The notes below the pieces were generated by a model. That model was not told the origin of the DNA, did not search any database, and was given only the letters and a program-made list of their open reading frames with translations. This document shows positions 7,782 through 15,310 of a stretch of 32,818 bases of DNA, one piece after another. Position 1 is the first letter of the stretch. Every line of letters begins with the position of its first letter. Origin of the DNA: Phycisphaerales bacterium (GTDB lineage Bacteria; Pseudomonadota; Gammaproteobacteria; Competibacterales; Competibacteraceae); NCBI GenBank assembly GCA_014879435.1, contig JACSSB010000350.1, forward strand, positions 1 through 32,818, given 5' to 3'. Position numbers and translations under genes: made by a program.

Positions 7782-9296
7782 ATGTGTGGAATCATCGGTA
7801 TCGCGGGACGTGCTCCAGTCAACCAACTCCTATTCGACGGCCTCACCGTGCTGCAGCACCGTGGCCAAGACGCGGCGGGTATCGTTACCTGTGACCACGG
7901 TCGCCTGTTTTTGCGTAAGGATAACGGCCTGATCCGGGACGTCGTCCGTACCCGCCATATGCGCAATCTGCAAGGCAATATCGGCATCGGTCATGTCCGC
8001 TATCCAACGGCTGGCAGTTCCGATTCCGCCGAAGCCCAGCCGTTCTACGTCAATTCACCATTCGGCATCACCTTGGCCCACAATGGCAACCTGACCAATG
8101 CCATCCAGCTCAAGAACGAGCTGTTCCGCTCCGATCTGCGCCACATCAACACCAACTCCGACTCGGAAATCCTGCTGAACGTATTCGCTCACGAATTACA
8201 GCAGCGCAGTAAGCTGTCGATCGATGCTGAGGATATCTTCGCAGCGGTGGCAGCGGTGCACCAACGGGTACGAGGCGCTTATGCCGCTGTGGTGCTGATC
8301 GTCGGTTTTGGTCTGGTGGCTTTTCGTGATCCAAATGGCATTCGACCGCTGGTGTTTGGCCGCCGCGAGACTGAGGGTGGCATGGAGTATATGGTCGCTT
8401 CCGAAAGTGTGGCGCTGGACGCGCTGGACTTTCAGCGCATCCGCGATGTAGCGCCGGGTGAAGCGGTACTGTTCGATCTCGATGGACGTATGCACGCTCG
8501 TCAATGCGCCGAACATCCGCGCTACTGTCCCTGCATTTTCGAGTTCGTCTATCTGGCCCGTCCCGACTCGATCATGGATCAAGTTTCGGTACATAAGGCC
8601 CGGTTACGGATGGGTGAATATCTGGCCGAAAAAATCCTGCGGGTCTGGCCAGATCAGGATATCGATGTGGTCATTCCGATTCCTGACACCAGCCGCACCG
8701 CTGCTTTGCAAATGGCTTCGATCCTGGGTATCAAGTATCGAGAAGGCTTTATCAAAAATCGTTACATCGCCCGTACCTTTATCATGCCTGGCCAAAAGAC
8801 CCGCGAGAAATCGGTGCGCCAGAAACTCAATCCGATCGATCTGGAGTTTCGTGGCAAAAACGTCTTGCTGGTGGATGATTCGATTGTGCGCGGCACGACC
8901 TCCGAACAGATCATCCAGATGGCTCGTGACGCGGGTGCCCGTCGGGTGTATTTCGCCTCAGCAGCGCCGCCAGTGCGCTACCCCAACGTTTATGGCATCG
9001 ACATGCCGGCCGCTCACGAGCTGATCGCGCACGGTCGCTCGGAGGAAGAAGTCGCGCAAGCCATCGGTGCCGATCACTTGATCTTCCAGGATTTGTCGGA
9101 TCTGGAAGAGGCCGTGCGGCGCGGTAACCGCACGCTCAAAACCTTCGATTCCTCCTGCTTTACCGGTGAGTATGTGACCGGAGACATCGACCGGGCCTAC
9201 CTGGACTGTCTGGAACGTGAACGCGCCGATAGCGCCAAGGCGGCGAGTCGTAAACCGGCCGAAAGTGCCATCATCGACCTGTATAACGATGACTGA
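7782..9296 (+). CDS. purF: Amidophosphoribosyltransferase
   Basis: PurF makes phosphoribosylamine from PRPP and glutamine, the committed step of purine synthesis. The protein is 504 residues (E. coli 505). It begins MCGIIGIAG, where Cys2 becomes the N-terminal nucleophile of the Ntn glutaminase domain after methionine removal. HRGQDAAGI and GHVRYPTAG belong to the same domain. The C-terminal phosphoribosyltransferase half carries the PRPP loop VLLVDDSIVRGTT (361-373). There is no propeptide before Cys2, so this is the E. coli-type enzyme without the Bacillus leader. It follows cvpA at 36 bp and probably shares its transcript. Confidence 0.98.
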   Translation: MCGIIGIAGRAPVNQLLFDGLTVLQHRGQDAAGIVTCDHGRLFLRKDNGLIRDVVRTRHMRNLQGNIGIGHVRYPTAGSSDSAEAQPFYVNSPFGITLAHNGNLTNAIQLKNELFRSDLRHINTNSDSEILLNVFAHELQQRSKLSIDAEDIFAAVAAVHQRVRGAYAAVVLIVGFGLVAFRDPNGIRPLVFGRRETEGGMEYMVASESVALDALDFQRIRDVAPGEAVLFDLDGRMHARQCAEHPRYCPCIFEFVYLARPDSIMDQVSVHKARLRMGEYLAEKILRVWPDQDIDVVIPIPDTSRTAALQMASILGIKYREGFIKNRYIARTFIMPGQKTREKSVRQKLNPIDLEFRGKNVLLVDDSIVRGTTSEQIIQMARDAGARRVYFASAAPPVRYPNVYGIDMPAAHELIAHGRSEEEVAQAIGADHLIFQDLSDLEEAVRRGNRTLKTFDSSCFTGEYVTGDIDRAYLDCLERERADSAKAASRKPAESAIIDLYNDD

Positions 9297-9314
9297 GCAC
9301 AGCGCTCATCTTTT
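9294..9314 (+). terminator. Weak possible terminator after purF
   Basis: TGAGC-ACAGC-GCTCA (9294-9308) begins at the purF stop codon and is followed by TCTTTT. The stem is only 5 bp and the T-run is short, so termination here would be partial at best. Confidence 0.25.
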
Positions 9315-9425
9315 GACAGGACAAGGCCGAAGCTCTAAGCTTTTCCCAGCGCCGATTTGAGTGCTCAGCTTGCAGGCGCTTAACAAATCTTGCTAAAGCG
9401 GGTTGACCTGCCTGGACCGCTCATC

Positions 9426-9449
9426 GCACGGGTCTTTTGATCCCCGTGC
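9426..9449 (+). promoter_or_regulatory. Hairpin in the purF-metZ gap
   Basis: GCACGGG (9426-9432) and CCCGTGC (9443-9449) form a perfect 7-bp stem with a 10-base loop. It lies 70 bp upstream of the metZ ATG, inside a 223-bp gap. No T-run follows, so it is not an intrinsic terminator. It could be a leader element; I see no known methionine riboswitch pattern. Confidence 0.35.
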
Positions 9450-9519
9450 ACCGTCGGCACCATCAGGGCATTCCGCAGCGATATTGCAAACTTGATCCCT
9501 AGCGCGGAGATGCCCAAAC

Positions 9520-10758
9520 ATGTCGGTCGATGACATTCTTGAACTCGGTTTCGCCAGCCAGGCGGTGCGTGCTGGCCAGCAGCGTACCTTCGAAGGCGAA
9601 CACGCCGAGCCGATATTCCCAACTTCCAGTTTCGTATTTGCCAACGCTGCCGAAGCCGCCGCCCGCTTCAATGGCACGGTCGCAGGCAATATCTATTCCC
9701 GCTTCACCAATCCGACCGTCCGCGTGTTCCAGGAACGCCTAGCGGCATTAGAAGGTGGCGAAGCCTGTATCGCCACCTCATCGGGGATGGCGGCGATCCT
9801 GGCAACCTGCATGGCCTTGCTCAAAAGCGGCGATCACATCGTTTCGGCCAATAGTATCTTCGGTAGTACGATTTCCCTGTTCACCCAGTATTTCAGCAAA
9901 TTCGGTATCGCCACCAGTTATGTTCCTCTGTCCGACCCCGCTGCCTGGGAGGCGGCGATTCGCCCGGAAACCCGCCTGTTCTATCTGGAAACCCCCTCTA
10001 ATCCGCTGATGGAACTGGCCGATATCCGGGCGCTGGCCGATATTGCACATAAACACGGTTGTCTCCTGGTGGTGGATAACTGTTTTTGTACTCCTGCTTT
10101 GCAGCAACCTTTCCAATTGGGCGCCGATCTGGTTATTCATTCCGCCACCAAGTATCTGGACGGCCAAGGCCGTTGCGTCGGTGGTGCCGTGGTCGGCGAC
10201 CGGCAACGGGTCGGCGTCGATATTTACGGCTTTCTGCGTACCGCAGGTCCTACCTTGAGCCCCTTCAATGCCTGGGTATTCCTCAAGGGATTGGAAACAC
10301 TGTCCTTGCGGATGCGTGCCCATAGCGAGAGCGCCTTACATTTGGCGCGTTGGCTGGAAACGCAACCAGCGGTGGAACGGGTTCTTTATCCCGGCCTCCC
10401 CTCGCATCCTCAGCACGAACTGGCGCGGCGGCAGCAGAGCGGATTTGGCGGCATCGTCTCATTTGAACTGCGCGGCGGCCGGGAAGCAGCCTGGACGCTG
10501 ATCGATGCCACGCGCATGATCTCGATCACCGCCAATCTGGGCGACGCCAAAACCACCATTACACACCCATCCACCACCACACACGGCCGCTTGACCCCGC
10601 AAGAACGGGAAACCGCCGGAATCCGTGAAGGGCTGGTACGCATTTCGGTGGGCCTGGAAGAAATCGCCGATATCCAGCGTGATCTGGAGCGTGGCTTCCA
10701 GCGCCTCGCTTCCCACTCCGATTCTTCCCTCGTCAAGCCAGACGAGATGGCCCGATGA
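9520..10758 (+). CDS. metZ: O-succinylhomoserine sulfhydrylase
   Basis: MetZ makes homocysteine directly from O-succinylhomoserine and sulfide, bypassing cystathionine. The 412-residue protein belongs to the Cys/Met-metabolism PLP enzymes. IYSRFTNPTVRVFQERLAAL and SSGMAAI are the tetramer-interface and PLP-phosphate motifs, and VIHSATKYLDGQG contains the PLP lysine K211. GDAKTTITHPSTTTH near the C-terminus binds the substrate carboxylate. The motif HSATKYLDGQGRCVGG and location directly after purF, as in Pseudomonas, favour MetZ over MetB or MetY, but substrate preference cannot be proved from sequence. ATG at 9520 has GCGGAGA nine bases upstream. The next gene overlaps its stop by 4 bp. Confidence 0.92.
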   Translation: MSVDDILELGFASQAVRAGQQRTFEGEHAEPIFPTSSFVFANAAEAAARFNGTVAGNIYSRFTNPTVRVFQERLAALEGGEACIATSSGMAAILATCMALLKSGDHIVSANSIFGSTISLFTQYFSKFGIATSYVPLSDPAAWEAAIRPETRLFYLETPSNPLMELADIRALADIAHKHGCLLVVDNCFCTPALQQPFQLGADLVIHSATKYLDGQGRCVGGAVVGDRQRVGVDIYGFLRTAGPTLSPFNAWVFLKGLETLSLRMRAHSESALHLARWLETQPAVERVLYPGLPSHPQHELARRQQSGFGGIVSFELRGGREAAWTLIDATRMISITANLGDAKTTITHPSTTTHGRLTPQERETAGIREGLVRISVGLEEIADIQRDLERGFQRLASHSDSSLVKPDEMAR

Positions 10759-11450
10759 TCAAGGCCATTACCTTCGATCTGGACGATACGCTGTGGGATA
10801 TCTGGCCAGTGGTCGAACGTGCCGAACGCTTGCTACACGACTGGCTGGCAGTGCACTACCCGCGTATTGCAGCGCGATTCACGCCATTGGAACTGCGGGA
10901 ATTGGCGGACGAAGTGAGTTTGAACTGGCCGGAAATCGCGCACGATCGCACTCAGCTGCGCAAGGAAGCGCTACGGCTGGCGGCGACACGAACGGATTAT
11001 TCCGAATTTGATGTGGAAAGCGCGTTCGCGGTGTTCTTTGCCACCCGCAATGCCGTAGAACCGTTCGCTGAGGTGCGCCCGGTCCTGGAACGGCTGACGC
11101 GACGTTATACCCTAGCTTCACTGTCCAACGGCAACGCCGATGTGCGCTTGATCGGCCTGGATGATCTGTTCGCTTTCTCACTCAATGCCATCGAGGTCGG
11201 TGCGGCCAAACCCGAACCGCGTATGTTCGAACTAGCCTGTCACCGACTGGCGGTAGAACCGAAACAAATCGTTCATGTCGGCGATGATCCCGAACACGAT
11301 GTTTTAGGCGCGGCCCAAGTCGGTTTCCACACGGTCTGGATCAACCGCGACGGGCGACCCTGGCCCGGTGGACGGCGGGCGGAAGCAGAAATCAGTCGTT
11401 TGACCGAGCTGGAAGAGGTGCTAATGATGTGGGAAGACGGCGTTTCCTAA
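10755..11450 (+). CDS. HAD-superfamily phosphatase (YigB-like)
   Basis: The 231-residue cytosolic HAD hydrolase has all four catalytic motifs: FDLDDTL (7-13; D8 nucleophile, D10 acid/base), SLSNGN, the lysine of GAAKPEP, and VGDDPEHDVLGA for magnesium binding. The alpha-helical cap between motifs I and II makes it subclass C1. The closest familiar relative is YigB, an FMN phosphatase in E. coli, but HAD substrate range is broad and a different phosphate ester is possible. It overlaps metZ by 4 bp (ATGA), indicating translational coupling; a link to methionine synthesis is only inference. Confidence 0.85.
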   Translation: MIKAITFDLDDTLWDIWPVVERAERLLHDWLAVHYPRIAARFTPLELRELADEVSLNWPEIAHDRTQLRKEALRLAATRTDYSEFDVESAFAVFFATRNAVEPFAEVRPVLERLTRRYTLASLSNGNADVRLIGLDDLFAFSLNAIEVGAAKPEPRMFELACHRLAVEPKQIVHVGDDPEHDVLGAAQVGFHTVWINRDGRPWPGGRRAEAEISRLTELEEVLMMWEDGVS

Positions 11451-11473
11451 TTCATTTTTCTAGGCCACGTTGC

Positions 11474-12211
11474 TCACCAAGGAATCGGCTGGCCATCGCG
11501 GAAGAAGCCACCAGTCGGGCCATCGTCTGGCAGCGTAGCGGCCCAAACGATACCAGCCGCACCTTCCTCTATGGTCCGCTCGGCGCCAGGACCACCCATT
11601 TCGGTACGCACCCAACCCGGACACACCGAATTGACCAGAATATTATATTCTTGAGTCTCGGCCGCCAGGATGCGCGTTAGTGCGTTCAACGCAGTCTTGG
11701 AAATCCGATAGGCCGGAGATCGACCCTCCATCTCGCTCAACTGCCCCATACCACTGGAAACATTGACGATGCGGCCATGCTGTTGCTGCTTCATCAGTGG
11801 CACCAATTCCTGTGCCAGCAACAACGGACCATACAGATTCGTTTTCAGCGTCATCGTCAATGCCTCCGAGCTGGCATTGAACACGCTGGAACTATTCGCA
11901 TCCTCGGTACCATACCGGTCGAGAAAAACGCCAGCATTGTTGACCAAGACATCGACGCGGCCACAACGACTGTAAATAAAGGCACCCAATTCGACGATAC
12001 TGTTTTCCGAGGTCACATCCAGTGGCTGAAACAATACATCCAGCCCCTCGGCCAATAATTTTTCCAGAACCATTTGGCCCTTGCCCGCATTGCGACAGGT
12101 GAGTACCACACGAAAGTTGCGCTTAGCCAATTGCCGGGCCGTTTCCAGACCCAATCCACGGTTGGCGCCCGTCACCACTGCCACGGGCGAGGCGTTTTTA
12201 GCGGTTAACAT
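11474..12211 (-). CDS. Short-chain dehydrogenase/reductase (carbonyl-reductase-like)
   Basis: This 245-residue classical SDR is an NAD(P)H-dependent oxidoreductase of unknown substrate. TGANRGLG (14-21) is the cofactor loop, NNAG is at 91-94, N124 sits in the conserved helix position, and the catalytic serine lies in VSSG (151-154) with YRISK giving Y168 and K172. CPGWVRTEMGG is the post-catalytic loop. The arginines R18 and R40 suggest NADP(H). TGANRGLG and the DVTS acidic-to-serine pattern resemble carbonyl reductase and plant menthone-type SDRs. ATG at 12211 is preceded by AGGAG at good spacing. It lies downstream of lpd on the same strand, but the lpd terminator separates them, so it likely has its own promoter. 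Confidence 0.85.
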   Translation of the reverse strand: MLTAKNASPVAVVTGANRGLGLETARQLAKRNFRVVLTCRNAGKGQMVLEKLLAEGLDVLFQPLDVTSENSIVELGAFIYSRCGRVDVLVNNAGVFLDRYGTEDANSSSVFNASSEALTMTLKTNLYGPLLLAQELVPLMKQQQHGRIVNVSSGMGQLSEMEGRSPAYRISKTALNALTRILAAETQEYNILVNSVCPGWVRTEMGGPGAERTIEEGAAGIVWAATLPDDGPTGGFFRDGQPIPW

Positions 12212-12259
12212 AAGATGCTCCTCTCCAATCCAGCCTCGTTTGTTGCTAAAACAACACTA

Positions 12260-12280
12260 GCTGTTGTAAATCTTAACAGC
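12260..12280. promoter_or_regulatory. Inverted repeat upstream of the SDR gene
   Basis: GCTGTT-N9-AACAGC is a perfect 6-bp inverted repeat 49-69 bp before the SDR start codon. A second short one, TGTTG-N6-CAACA (12241-12256), lies between it and the gene. The arrangement would fit a repressor or activator site, but no regulator gene is adjacent. Confidence 0.3.
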
Positions 12281-12374
12281 ATCTATCCGCTAAGAAAAAC
12301 AAAAACCTATGGCATCGGCGAGTGGACTGGCCACAATAAGCATTATCGCTTTGTGCCGCATCATTAAAACCATT

Positions 12375-12403
12375 AAAAAAGGGCGCATAACGCGCCCCTT
12401 TTC
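12375..12403 (-). terminator. Rho-independent terminator of odhA-odhB-lpd
   Basis: On the minus strand, GGGCGC-GTTAT-GCGCCC is followed by six T residues (the A-run at 12375-12380 on the plus strand). Adjacent A and T runs can lengthen the stem. It lies 17 bp after the lpd stop codon, exactly where an operon terminator is expected. Confidence 0.9.
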
Positions 12404-12419
12404 TTGTAAATAAAACGAT

Positions 12420-13853
12420 TTAAGTATTGATCTTATGCAGAGATCGGCCGTGGACAGACAGTGCCGCCTCATGTACGGCCTCGTACAGAGTCGGATGACC
12501 GTGGATGGTCCGAGCCAAATCTTCACTGCTGGCTTGGAACTCTATCGCCAGCACCGCTTCCTGGATCAACTCGGAGGCGTAGGGGCCGATGATATGGCAA
12601 CCCAGTAAAGTATCGGTTTCTGCGTGAGCCAGGATCTTAACCATACCAATAGCCGTATCCATCGCTTTGGCGCGGCCATTGGCGCTGAACGGAAACGTCC
12701 CGATTTTATAGGGTATGCCTTCGGTCTTGAGCGCCTGCTCGGTCTTGCCGACCCAGGCGATCTCTGGGTGGGTATAGATCACCCATGGAATGGCATCGTA
12801 GTTCAAATGGCCGTGCTGACCAGCAATGATCTCAGCCACCATGATGCCTTCTTCCGAACCCTTGTGCGCTAACATCGGCCCGCGTACCACATCACCAATG
12901 GCGTACACCCCTGGCAGGTTGGTCTCGCAATCATCACCGACGTGAATAAAACCTCGCTCGCCAAACAGTAGGTCGGACCCAGGAGCGGCAACATTATCGG
13001 TGTTTGGTCGCCGACCCACCGACACCAGTAGTTTCTCAACTACGATCTCGTGCTCACCCTCTTTGTCTTTAAAATGAACCTTGACCCCTTCTGCGATTTT
13101 CTCGGTGGCCATGACACGAGCACCCAATCGGATGTCCAGCCCCTGTTTTTTGAACTGGCGTAGCGCCTCGCGGGCGATCTGCTGGTCAGCCAGAGCCAGG
13201 AAATCGTCTACCGCCTCCAGCATGATGACCTTGGCACCTAAGCGATTCCACACGCTGCCCAGTTCTAAACCGATCACTCCCGCGCCGATCACCCCCAGGG
13301 TTTTAGGTACCTGACGGAAATCCAGGGCACCGGTCGAGTCCACGATGATGCCTTCAGCGTTGTTCACTGGAGCAGCACCGATTTCAATCGGCATCGAACC
13401 GGTGGCGATGATCACGTGATCCGCGTTGACGACATCGACCGAACCGTCTTGATGGGTGATTTCCACCTGCCGACCAGCCAACAGCTTGCCGTGACCCTGT
13501 AGCCACTCGACGCCGTTGGCTTTGAACAGAGTACTGACACCATTGGTCAACTGCAGCACGATGTCTTCCTTGCGCACCATCATCTTGTCGAGATCCAGGG
13601 TGATGCCTTCGACCTGGATACCGTGATTGCCAAAACCTTCCTTGAGATAATGGTAATGCTCGGAAGATTCGAGCAAGGCCTTGGACGGGATGCAGCCGAC
13701 GTTCAGACAGGTGCCCCCCAGGGCGGGATCTCCTTTGAAATTGATCCATTTCTCCACGCAGGCGGTCTCCAAACCGAGTTGCGCGCAACGGATTGCTGCT
13801 ACGTAGCCGGCGGGGCCGCCACCGATGATGACCACATCGTAAGTCTTGACCAT
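12420..13853 (-). CDS. lpd: Dihydrolipoyl dehydrogenase (E3)
   Basis: The flavoprotein re-oxidises dihydrolipoamide with NAD+, as E3 of 2-oxoglutarate dehydrogenase and possibly other complexes. The 477-residue protein has the FAD motif VVIIGGGPAGYVAA (7-20), the redox disulfide GGTCLNVGCIPSK with C49 and C54, an NAD-binding GAGVIGLELGSVW, and the C-terminal catalytic dyad HPTLYE with H453 and E458. I chose ATG at 13853, which gives the standard MVKTYDVVIIGGG start. An in-frame upstream ATG at 13898 would add 15 residues not typical of the family. The gene follows odhB after 131 bp, a gap that contains a strong inverted repeat. No N-terminal lipoyl domain is present. Confidence 0.96.
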   Translation of the reverse strand: MVKTYDVVIIGGGPAGYVAAIRCAQLGLETACVEKWINFKGDPALGGTCLNVGCIPSKALLESSEHYHYLKEGFGNHGIQVEGITLDLDKMMVRKEDIVLQLTNGVSTLFKANGVEWLQGHGKLLAGRQVEITHQDGSVDVVNADHVIIATGSMPIEIGAAPVNNAEGIIVDSTGALDFRQVPKTLGVIGAGVIGLELGSVWNRLGAKVIMLEAVDDFLALADQQIAREALRQFKKQGLDIRLGARVMATEKIAEGVKVHFKDKEGEHEIVVEKLLVSVGRRPNTDNVAAPGSDLLFGERGFIHVGDDCETNLPGVYAIGDVVRGPMLAHKGSEEGIMVAEIIAGQHGHLNYDAIPWVIYTHPEIAWVGKTEQALKTEGIPYKIGTFPFSANGRAKAMDTAIGMVKILAHAETDTLLGCHIIGPYASELIQEAVLAIEFQASSEDLARTIHGHPTLYEAVHEAALSVHGRSLHKINT

Positions 13854-13912
13854 GCTTGTACCTGTCAGCAAATAGGAAATGACTGGGGAATAGGACAAGG
13901 AGGAACCGGCAT

Positions 13913-13953
13913 ATAGGGGACGGAGAACAAATCCAAATCCACACGTCCCCTAT
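13913..13953 (-). promoter_or_regulatory. Perfect 10-bp stem in the odhB-lpd intercistronic gap
   Basis: ATAGGGGACG (13913-13922) and CGTCCCCTAT (13944-13953) are exact reverse complements around a 21-base loop. In the operon transcript this would form a stable hairpin 31 bases after the odhB stop codon. No T-run follows on either strand, so it looks like an mRNA processing or stability element, not a terminator. Confidence 0.6.
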
Positions 13954-13984
13954 CGTAACCCAGATATCCGATCTCTGTCCCGCC

Positions 13985-15259
13985 TTAGACGTTCAGAATC
14001 AGTCGGGCTGGGTCCTCGATGCATTCCTTGACGGTTACCAGGAAAGTGACGGCCTCACGCCCATCGATGATACGGTGATCGTAGGAATGGGCCACGTACA
14101 TCATCGGTCGAATCACGACCTGACCGTTCTCCGCGACTGGACGATCTTTGGTGGCATGCATACCCAGAATACCGCTTTGCGGCGGATTGAGAATCGGGGT
14201 AGACATCAACGAGCCAAACACCCCACCGTTGGTGATGGTGAAAGTTCCGCCAGTCATATCCTCAACGGTCAAGGTTCCTTCTTTCGCCTTCTTGCCAAAT
14301 TCGCCAATGGCCTTTTCAATCTCGGCCAGGCTCATTTGATCGACGTCACGCAGGATCGGTACCACCAAGCCACGCGGCGAAGACACCGCAATACCGATGT
14401 CATAATAACCGTGATAAATGATGTCGTTGCCGTCGATGGAACCGTTGACCGCCGGATAGCGCTTGAGCGCTTCGATCACCGCCTTGACGAAAAAGCCCAT
14501 AAAGCCCAGGCGCACACCGTGCTTTTTCTCGAAATCATCCTTGTAGCGGTTGCGCAGATCCATCACCGGCTTCATGTTGATTTCGTTGAAGGTCGTCAAC
14601 ATCGCGGTGCTGTTTTTAGCCATCAACAGCCGCTCGGCGATGCGGGCACGTAACCGAGTCATCGGTACCCGCTGTTCCAGGCGACCGTGTGCGTCAGGCA
14701 GTACGGGCACATTCCCAGACGGCACGGGAGCCACTTTTGCAGACGACACAGGGGCAGGCGCGGAAACCGAGGCCGAAGCAGTCGAAACAGGCTGAGCTGG
14801 CTGCCCTCCTTCCAGGAAAGCCAAGACATCGGCCTTGGTGACTCGGCCGCTACGCCCGCTACCCGCCACCTTGCTAATATCCAGATGATGCTCGGCGATC
14901 AGCCGTCGCACGGCTGGACTCAAACCGCTCATGCTCTCTTCAGTGGAGGATGCTGCGGGCGCGCTGGATGACGCAGAGGCGGTGGGCGCAGGGGCAGCAG
15001 CGGTTTCGGTCTGACTGGCCGCATCCGCTTCCAAAATTGCGATCACTTCGCCGGTGGTAACGACATCACCTTCCTGTCGCAAGATTTCACCGAGTACGCC
15101 GTCCACCGGCGCCGGGATATCGAGCACCACCTTATCGGTTTCCAGATCCACCAGATTCTCGCCCCGCTTTACCGCCTCCCCTGGTTTTTTCCTCCAGTTA
15201 ACAAGCGTGCCGTCGGTCACGGATTCAGGCAGAGTAGGAACTTTCACTTCGATGGTCAT
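13985..15259 (-). CDS. odhB: 2-oxoglutarate dehydrogenase E2, dihydrolipoyl succinyltransferase
   Basis: This E2 core transfers the succinyl group from lipoamide to CoA. The 424-residue protein has one lipoyl domain (about 1-78) with DLETDKVVLD and lipoylated K43. An Ala/Ser/Pro linker follows, then the E3/E1-binding domain (about 111-149, SPAVRRLIAEHHLD to VTKADVLAFL), a second flexible linker and the catalytic domain. The active-site motif SYDHRIIDGREA carries H395 and D399. ATG at 15259 gives the standard MTIEVKVPTLPESV start. It is second in the operon, 51 bp after odhA. The single lipoyl domain and the PESVTDGTLVNW sequence mark it as the succinyl and not the acetyl enzyme. Confidence 0.97.
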   Translation of the reverse strand: MTIEVKVPTLPESVTDGTLVNWRKKPGEAVKRGENLVDLETDKVVLDIPAPVDGVLGEILRQEGDVVTTGEVIAILEADAASQTETAAAPAPTASASSSAPAASSTEESMSGLSPAVRRLIAEHHLDISKVAGSGRSGRVTKADVLAFLEGGQPAQPVSTASASVSAPAPVSSAKVAPVPSGNVPVLPDAHGRLEQRVPMTRLRARIAERLLMAKNSTAMLTTFNEINMKPVMDLRNRYKDDFEKKHGVRLGFMGFFVKAVIEALKRYPAVNGSIDGNDIIYHGYYDIGIAVSSPRGLVVPILRDVDQMSLAEIEKAIGEFGKKAKEGTLTVEDMTGGTFTITNGGVFGSLMSTPILNPPQSGILGMHATKDRPVAENGQVVIRPMMYVAHSYDHRIIDGREAVTFLVTVKECIEDPARLILNV

Positions 15260-15310
15260 GTTTTTTATTCCATTGATTTCCGGGTCGTTATTCGATCTGG
15301 ATACCAGCGG

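Noticed and set aside
9297..9519. Possible SAM-type riboswitch before metZ
   Set aside because: Apart from one 7-bp hairpin I could not find the multi-helix pattern or conserved core of any known SAM or methionine riboswitch.
13384..13944. 186-codon minus-strand frame overlapping lpd, as a possible frameshifted lpd start
   Set aside because: The normal lpd frame is intact from ATG 13853 with the full FAD motif and redox disulfide; no frameshift is needed.
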